Of a stretch of 9,760 bases of DNA, positions 6,769 to 9,760 are shown piece by piece. How positions within the stretch are numbered: the first letter of the stretch is position 1; each line of letters starts with the position of its first letter. Both the position numbers and the translations under genes were made by a program. The notes beneath the pieces were generated by a model that ran no database searches, was not told the origin of the DNA, and was given only the letters and a program-made list of their open reading frames with translations. The DNA lies in contig JBOHRF010000181.1 of assembly GCA_050732575.1 (NCBI GenBank), positions 1 through 9,760 of the forward strand, read 5' to 3'. Source of the stretch: JBBDWZ01 sp050732575 (lineage in GTDB: Bacteria; Gemmatimonadota; Gemmatimonadetes; Longimicrobiales; RSA9).

Positions 6769-8152
6769 TCAATTCGTCGTCGTCCTCGGCGGAACAACCG
6801 GCAGCGTGATGCTGGACGGATGCTGCCGCGAATGCAGGATGCGCGTACGCGCCGTGCGCATCTCGGTGGTCGTCTCGTTGTTCTTCCCCGTGTTCAGGTT
6901 GCGGCCGAAATTCGGGAAGTCGCTGCCCGCCACTTCAATGCGAATCCGGTGGCCTGGCTGGAAGAAGTTGCTGGTTGGGAAGAGCTCTACCTCCAGGCGA
7001 TACTCCTTGCCCGGCTCCAGCAGCTCAGGCTCGCTGTAGGAATTGCGGAAGCGCGCGCGCAATGCCTTCCGTGATGTTGTAGACCCTGCCATCGGGGTAG
7101 ACATCGAGCAGCTTCACGGCGATGTCCGTGTCCGGTACATCGGTTGAAAAATAGATCGTGGCCTTGACCGGGCCGGTTACTTCCACGCCCTCGCGCAGCA
7201 CCTCGGTCGTGTACACGAGCACGTCCTGCCGCATCTCGACTTCGCGGTTGTCTACGGAGCCCTGCTTCAAACCACCGCGCGCCCCTGATGTACGGCTGCT
7301 GATGGTGGGAACCGGATTGGCGGGATCGTAAACGAACTCATCATAACGACCCGAGCCGGGTGTGCCGGTCTTGAGCACCCCGTTGCCTTCCCGGGTATTG
7401 GCTTTGCCCTGGCTGTCCAGGAAGTATTCGGTGAAGCGGGTATTGGGAACAGGGAAAGCCGACGCTGTGCGCCACTCGTTCTTGCCGGGCAGGAAATACA
7501 TGACGTTGGGCTGATCGCTCTTCGGCTTGCCCAGCATGTGGTGATCGAGCCAGGCATCGCGAATCTTGTCCAGATCAATGACCGCGCCCGCTCCGTAGTC
7601 CAGCTCGCCCAGTTTGGTGGTGCTGTTCACGCCATGCGGCCAGGGGCCCACAATGAGGTAATGGTCCGTGGCATTGCGCGCGGTTTTGACCTCGTTCAGG
7701 TAGTGTTGCATTGCGCCCTTGAGCTGCCCATCAAACCAGCCGGTAACGCTGAGCGAAGGTTTGTCGAAGCGCTCGTAATAACCGCGCACGCTCACGGGAT
7801 CCCAGTAGTTGTCGAACTTGTCGTGCTCCATGAGCTCGCGCCAATAGTGGATGTCACGACCAGCAACTTTGTCCAGACTGACGAGGGGCAGCTCGCGCAT
7901 GATCGCGGGCCAATTCCAGCCGACGCGCGGTTGCCCGACTCTGCCATCCATGCCCATGGTCCAGGTGTAGCGCAGGTCCACTTTGGGCACACCATTGAAG
8001 CGCGACCCATCATGGAACTCATCGGCGCCGGCCACGTTGGCCATTATGGCAACATGGTGCGGATTGTTCTCGCGCGCCATCAACCACTGATTCTTGCCCG
8101 AATACGATCCGCCCGTGGTCGCGATCTTGCCGTTCGACCAGGGCTGGCGCGC
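6769..8152 (-). pseudogene. CocE/NonD family hydrolase, N-terminally truncated and frameshifted
   Basis: This is a serine hydrolase of the CocE/NonD (X-Pro dipeptidyl-peptidase S15-like) family, which cleaves esters or acyl-amide bonds, usually after export. Recognisable sequence begins abruptly at ARQPWSNGK (about 8150). It includes the nucleophile motif GGSYSG, the acid motif GWFDGQLKG and the histidine motif VGPWPHG, then the C-terminal jelly-roll domain (TGPVKATIYFSTD, PGHRIRIEVAGSDFPNFGRN) and a normal family ending (SSITLPVVP). The first 100 or more residues, with the signal peptide and the start of the alpha/beta fold, are absent. DNA upstream belongs to another gene on the other strand. 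Within the jelly roll, YNITEGI and LRARFRNSYSEPEL are in different frames; the shift is at a GC-dinucleotide run (7051-7060), a net gain of one base or loss of two. An open frame does extend to 8194, but its first residues do not look like this family. Probably non-functional. Confidence 0.85.
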
Positions 8153-8427
8153 AACAGGCCGGTGTGCTGGCGCCGACGCCGTCCGACAGTTCACGTGTTG
8201 CCATCACGATCAGCCACGACATCGCGTACGCGCATCAGGTGCGCGCCGGCAGTGCGCCGTCAGCGCGTGACACCGCGTCGTGGACCCTGATCTGGACCGC
8301 GCCCACAACAGGACGCGCAGTTTCGTTTCACGCCGCCGCCAACGCAGCGGATGGCAATGACGCGGTTGATGGCGACTTCGTGTACACCACCAGTGCCACC
8401 ACGGCCGGCGCAGCGCAACGTCACTGA
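8143..8427 (+). pseudogene. C-terminal fragment of a choice-of-anchor V (reeler-like) domain protein
   Basis: A plus-strand frame reads GAQQAGVLAPTPSDSSRV, then an HQ/HT-type segment, SWTLIWTAPTTGRAVSFHAA, and NAADGNDAVDGDFVYTTS, ending at TGA 8427. The tryptophan-rich strand, the 'F-x-AAxNAADG' strand and the closing 'GDxVYTTS' are the hallmarks of choice-of-anchor V domains, surface-protein beta sandwiches distantly related to reeler domains. Only the second half of the domain is here; the usual N-terminal cysteine-containing part and the signal peptide are missing. The frame can be opened at GTG 8164, but that is inside the domain and has no binding site. The fragment starts exactly where the oppositely oriented CocE remnant ends. 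It precedes the deacylase on the same strand by 159 bases. Confidence 0.68.
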
Positions 8428-8586
8428 GATCCGCCCTGGGCACGCTCCTGTTGTACGGCCAGAGCGCCGAAGGCGGGCCCATGCGCAGGCCGTACGGCCG
8501 GTCCATCAACGCGGTTGGCAAAGGACGCTGGCATCCGCGGTTCCGGTCAGGCATCATGTCTTCATCCCTTATACGGAGAAGGCTCG
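8428..8586 (+). promoter_or_regulatory. Leader region of the deacylase gene with ribosome binding site
   Basis: No gene is supportable here. GGAGAAGG at 8575-8582 is a strong ribosome binding site that fixes the ATG at 8587. I see no convincing promoter pair; a TTATAC near 8569 overlaps the binding site region and is too close to the start to act as a -10 box. Transcription may originally have come from the choice-of-anchor V gene upstream. Confidence 0.5.
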
Positions 8587-9760
8587 ATGTCGGTCTTTGC
8601 TTTGCTGCTCCTGGCCAGCATTCAGGTGCAGGATTCCGCCGATGTGCTGATCCGCGGCGGCACGCTGCACGACGGCTCGGGCCGCGCCGCGCAGCGCGCA
8701 GATGTCGCGATTCGAGGCGACCGCATCATCTTCGTCGGCAATGCTGCGCTGAGCGGAATCAGGGCGGGCAGGATCATCGATGCCACTGGCCTGATCGTTG
8801 CCCCCGGCTTCATCGACCCGCACACGCATTCCTCGGAAGCGCTGTATGGGCAGGACCCGACCGCGCGGCAGAATCGGGGCGCGCTTTTGCAGGGTGTGAC
8901 TACGGTCGTGACGGGCGCGGATGGCCGTGGCCCGCTGGATGTGGCGCGCGTTCTGGGCGAAGCCGAGCGCGCCGGCATCGGCACCAACACGTACGCACTC
9001 GCCGGTTTCGGCACGGCACGCAGCCGGGTCATGGGCAGTTCATCGGCGCGCGCGACTGCGGCGCAGATCGACTCGATGCGCGCGCTCATCGCGCGGGCCA
9101 TGCAGGAAGGCGCGTACGGCGTGGGCAGCGGCCTCTTTTACGCACCCCAATCGTACGCGAGCACGGAAGAAGTGATCGCCGTGCTGAAAGGCGCAACGCC
9201 GTACGGCGGCGTATACGACACGCATCAGCGCGATGAAAGCTCGTACACGATCGGTCTGCTGAACTCAGTGCGCGAAGCAATTCGCATCGGGCGCGAAACG
9301 GGGCTCACGACCAACCTCGGTCACGTAAAGGCGCTGGGTGTCGATGTCTGGGGCAAAGCGGACAGCGTGCTGCTGCTGATGCGCGAAGCGCGCGCCGCAG
9401 GTCACATGGTGGTGGCCGATCAGTACCCGTGGACCGCCAGCGGCACCGGCCTATCGGCTGCACTGTTGCCACGCTGGGCCGAAGCCGGTGGCCGCGATTC
9501 CCTGCAGCAGCGCATTGCCGATGCGACAACGCGCGCGCGCATGCTCACGGAAATGCGCGACAACCTGCGCCGGCGCGGCGGTGACAGCACGCTGCTCCTC
9601 ACCGGGGGCAGCGCGGCGGCCCGGCAATACGTCGGCAAGACGCTGAAACAAGTGGCCGCGGAGAAAGGCACACCTGCCGTCGAGACTGCACTCGAGCTGA
9701 TCCGCACTGTGGGCAGCATGAGCGTGGCCTCGTTCAACATGAACGAGCGGGACATCGAGA
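8587..9760 (+). CDS. N-acyl-D-amino-acid deacylase family amidohydrolase (partial, runs off the right edge)
   Basis: The first 391 residues of an amidohydrolase-superfamily enzyme of the D-aminoacylase group, which removes the acyl chain from N-acyl-D-amino acids. The N-terminus (MSVFALLLLASIQVQDS) looks like a short signal peptide, suggesting export. Then come the family's beta-sandwich strand (ADVLIRGGTLHDGSG) and the barrel opening with the metal-binding HxH (GFIDPHTHS, H79 and H81). GLFYAPQSYASTEEVIAV matches the family block around residues 182-199, and further likely metal-ligand histidines lie in DTHQRDE (H213) and NLGHVKALG (H246). The Cys ligand in the classical GNCG motif is not present: the matching segment is TGADGRGP (about 109-116). 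The frame is open throughout. The C-terminal part with the late catalytic Asp is beyond the window. The enzyme class is sure; the exact substrate is not. Confidence 0.9.
   Translation, partial: MSVFALLLLASIQVQDSADVLIRGGTLHDGSGRAAQRADVAIRGDRIIFVGNAALSGIRAGRIIDATGLIVAPGFIDPHTHSSEALYGQDPTARQNRGALLQGVTTVVTGADGRGPLDVARVLGEAERAGIGTNTYALAGFGTARSRVMGSSSARATAAQIDSMRALIARAMQEGAYGVGSGLFYAPQSYASTEEVIAVLKGATPYGGVYDTHQRDESSYTIGLLNSVREAIRIGRETGLTTNLGHVKALGVDVWGKADSVLLLMREARAAGHMVVADQYPWTASGTGLSAALLPRWAEAGGRDSLQQRIADATTRARMLTEMRDNLRRRGGDSTLLLTGGSAAARQYVGKTLKQVAAEKGTPAVETALELIRTVGSMSVASFNMNERDIE

Noticed and set aside
8428..8557. Minus-strand frame with LPTALMDRPYG, vaguely like the start of a CocE protein
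   Set aside because: The resemblance is limited to a few residues, it is separated from the CocE remnant by the choice-of-anchor V fragment, and it could be chance.
8210..8557. 115-codon minus-strand frame across the choice-of-anchor V fragment
   Set aside because: It is antisense to a recognisable domain and is Arg/Trp/Pro-rich with no family features.

Overview
The window is high-GC bacterial chromosomal DNA. A PadR-type regulator sits directly upstream of an ADOP-type duplicated ABC permease, a pair typical of Acidobacteriota and Gemmatimonadota. Secreted hydrolases, a choice-of-anchor V fragment and an N-acyl-D-amino-acid deacylase fit the same groups. I lean towards Gemmatimonadota, but this is inference from gene content only. 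I see no tRNA, rRNA, CRISPR array, transposase or insertion sequence.

Layout, left to right. (1) 2-226, plus: the tail of an unrecognised protein. (2) 466-4993, minus, transcribed right to left: PadR regulator, ADOP permease, then an ArsR-like winged-helix regulator with its CPBP membrane protease partner. Each regulator has a strong dyad in front of it: 5004-5059 for PadR and 1806-1835 for the ArsR-like protein. (3) 5132-6337, minus: a secreted PAF-acetylhydrolase-like alpha/beta hydrolase broken by two opposite frameshifts. (4) 6338-6647: a gene-free stretch with a strong imperfect hairpin. (5) 6648-8152, minus: a probable GNAT acetyltransferase tail, then a CocE/NonD hydrolase that lacks its N-terminus and has a frameshift. 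(6) 8143-8427, plus: the C-terminal end of a choice-of-anchor V domain protein, meeting the CocE remnant tail-outward at a sharp junction. (7) 8587-9760, plus: an N-acyl-D-amino-acid deacylase family amidohydrolase that runs off the window.

The left half reads as two small self-regulated modules: PadR with its permease, and the winged-helix regulator with its CPBP protease. The CPBP gene itself seems to carry a one-base shift near its start. The right half (about 5.1-8.4 kb) looks like a decaying or rearranged patch: three frameshifts in two hydrolase genes, plus three gene fragments cut at two sharp boundaries. The 2.7-kb permease and the deacylase are uninterrupted. Real gene decay and assembly error both remain possible.

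I found no convincing new multi-gene system. The best leads are the rearrangement junction at about 8145, the two operators, the leaderless start of the winged-helix gene, and the change at a metal-ligand position in the deacylase.
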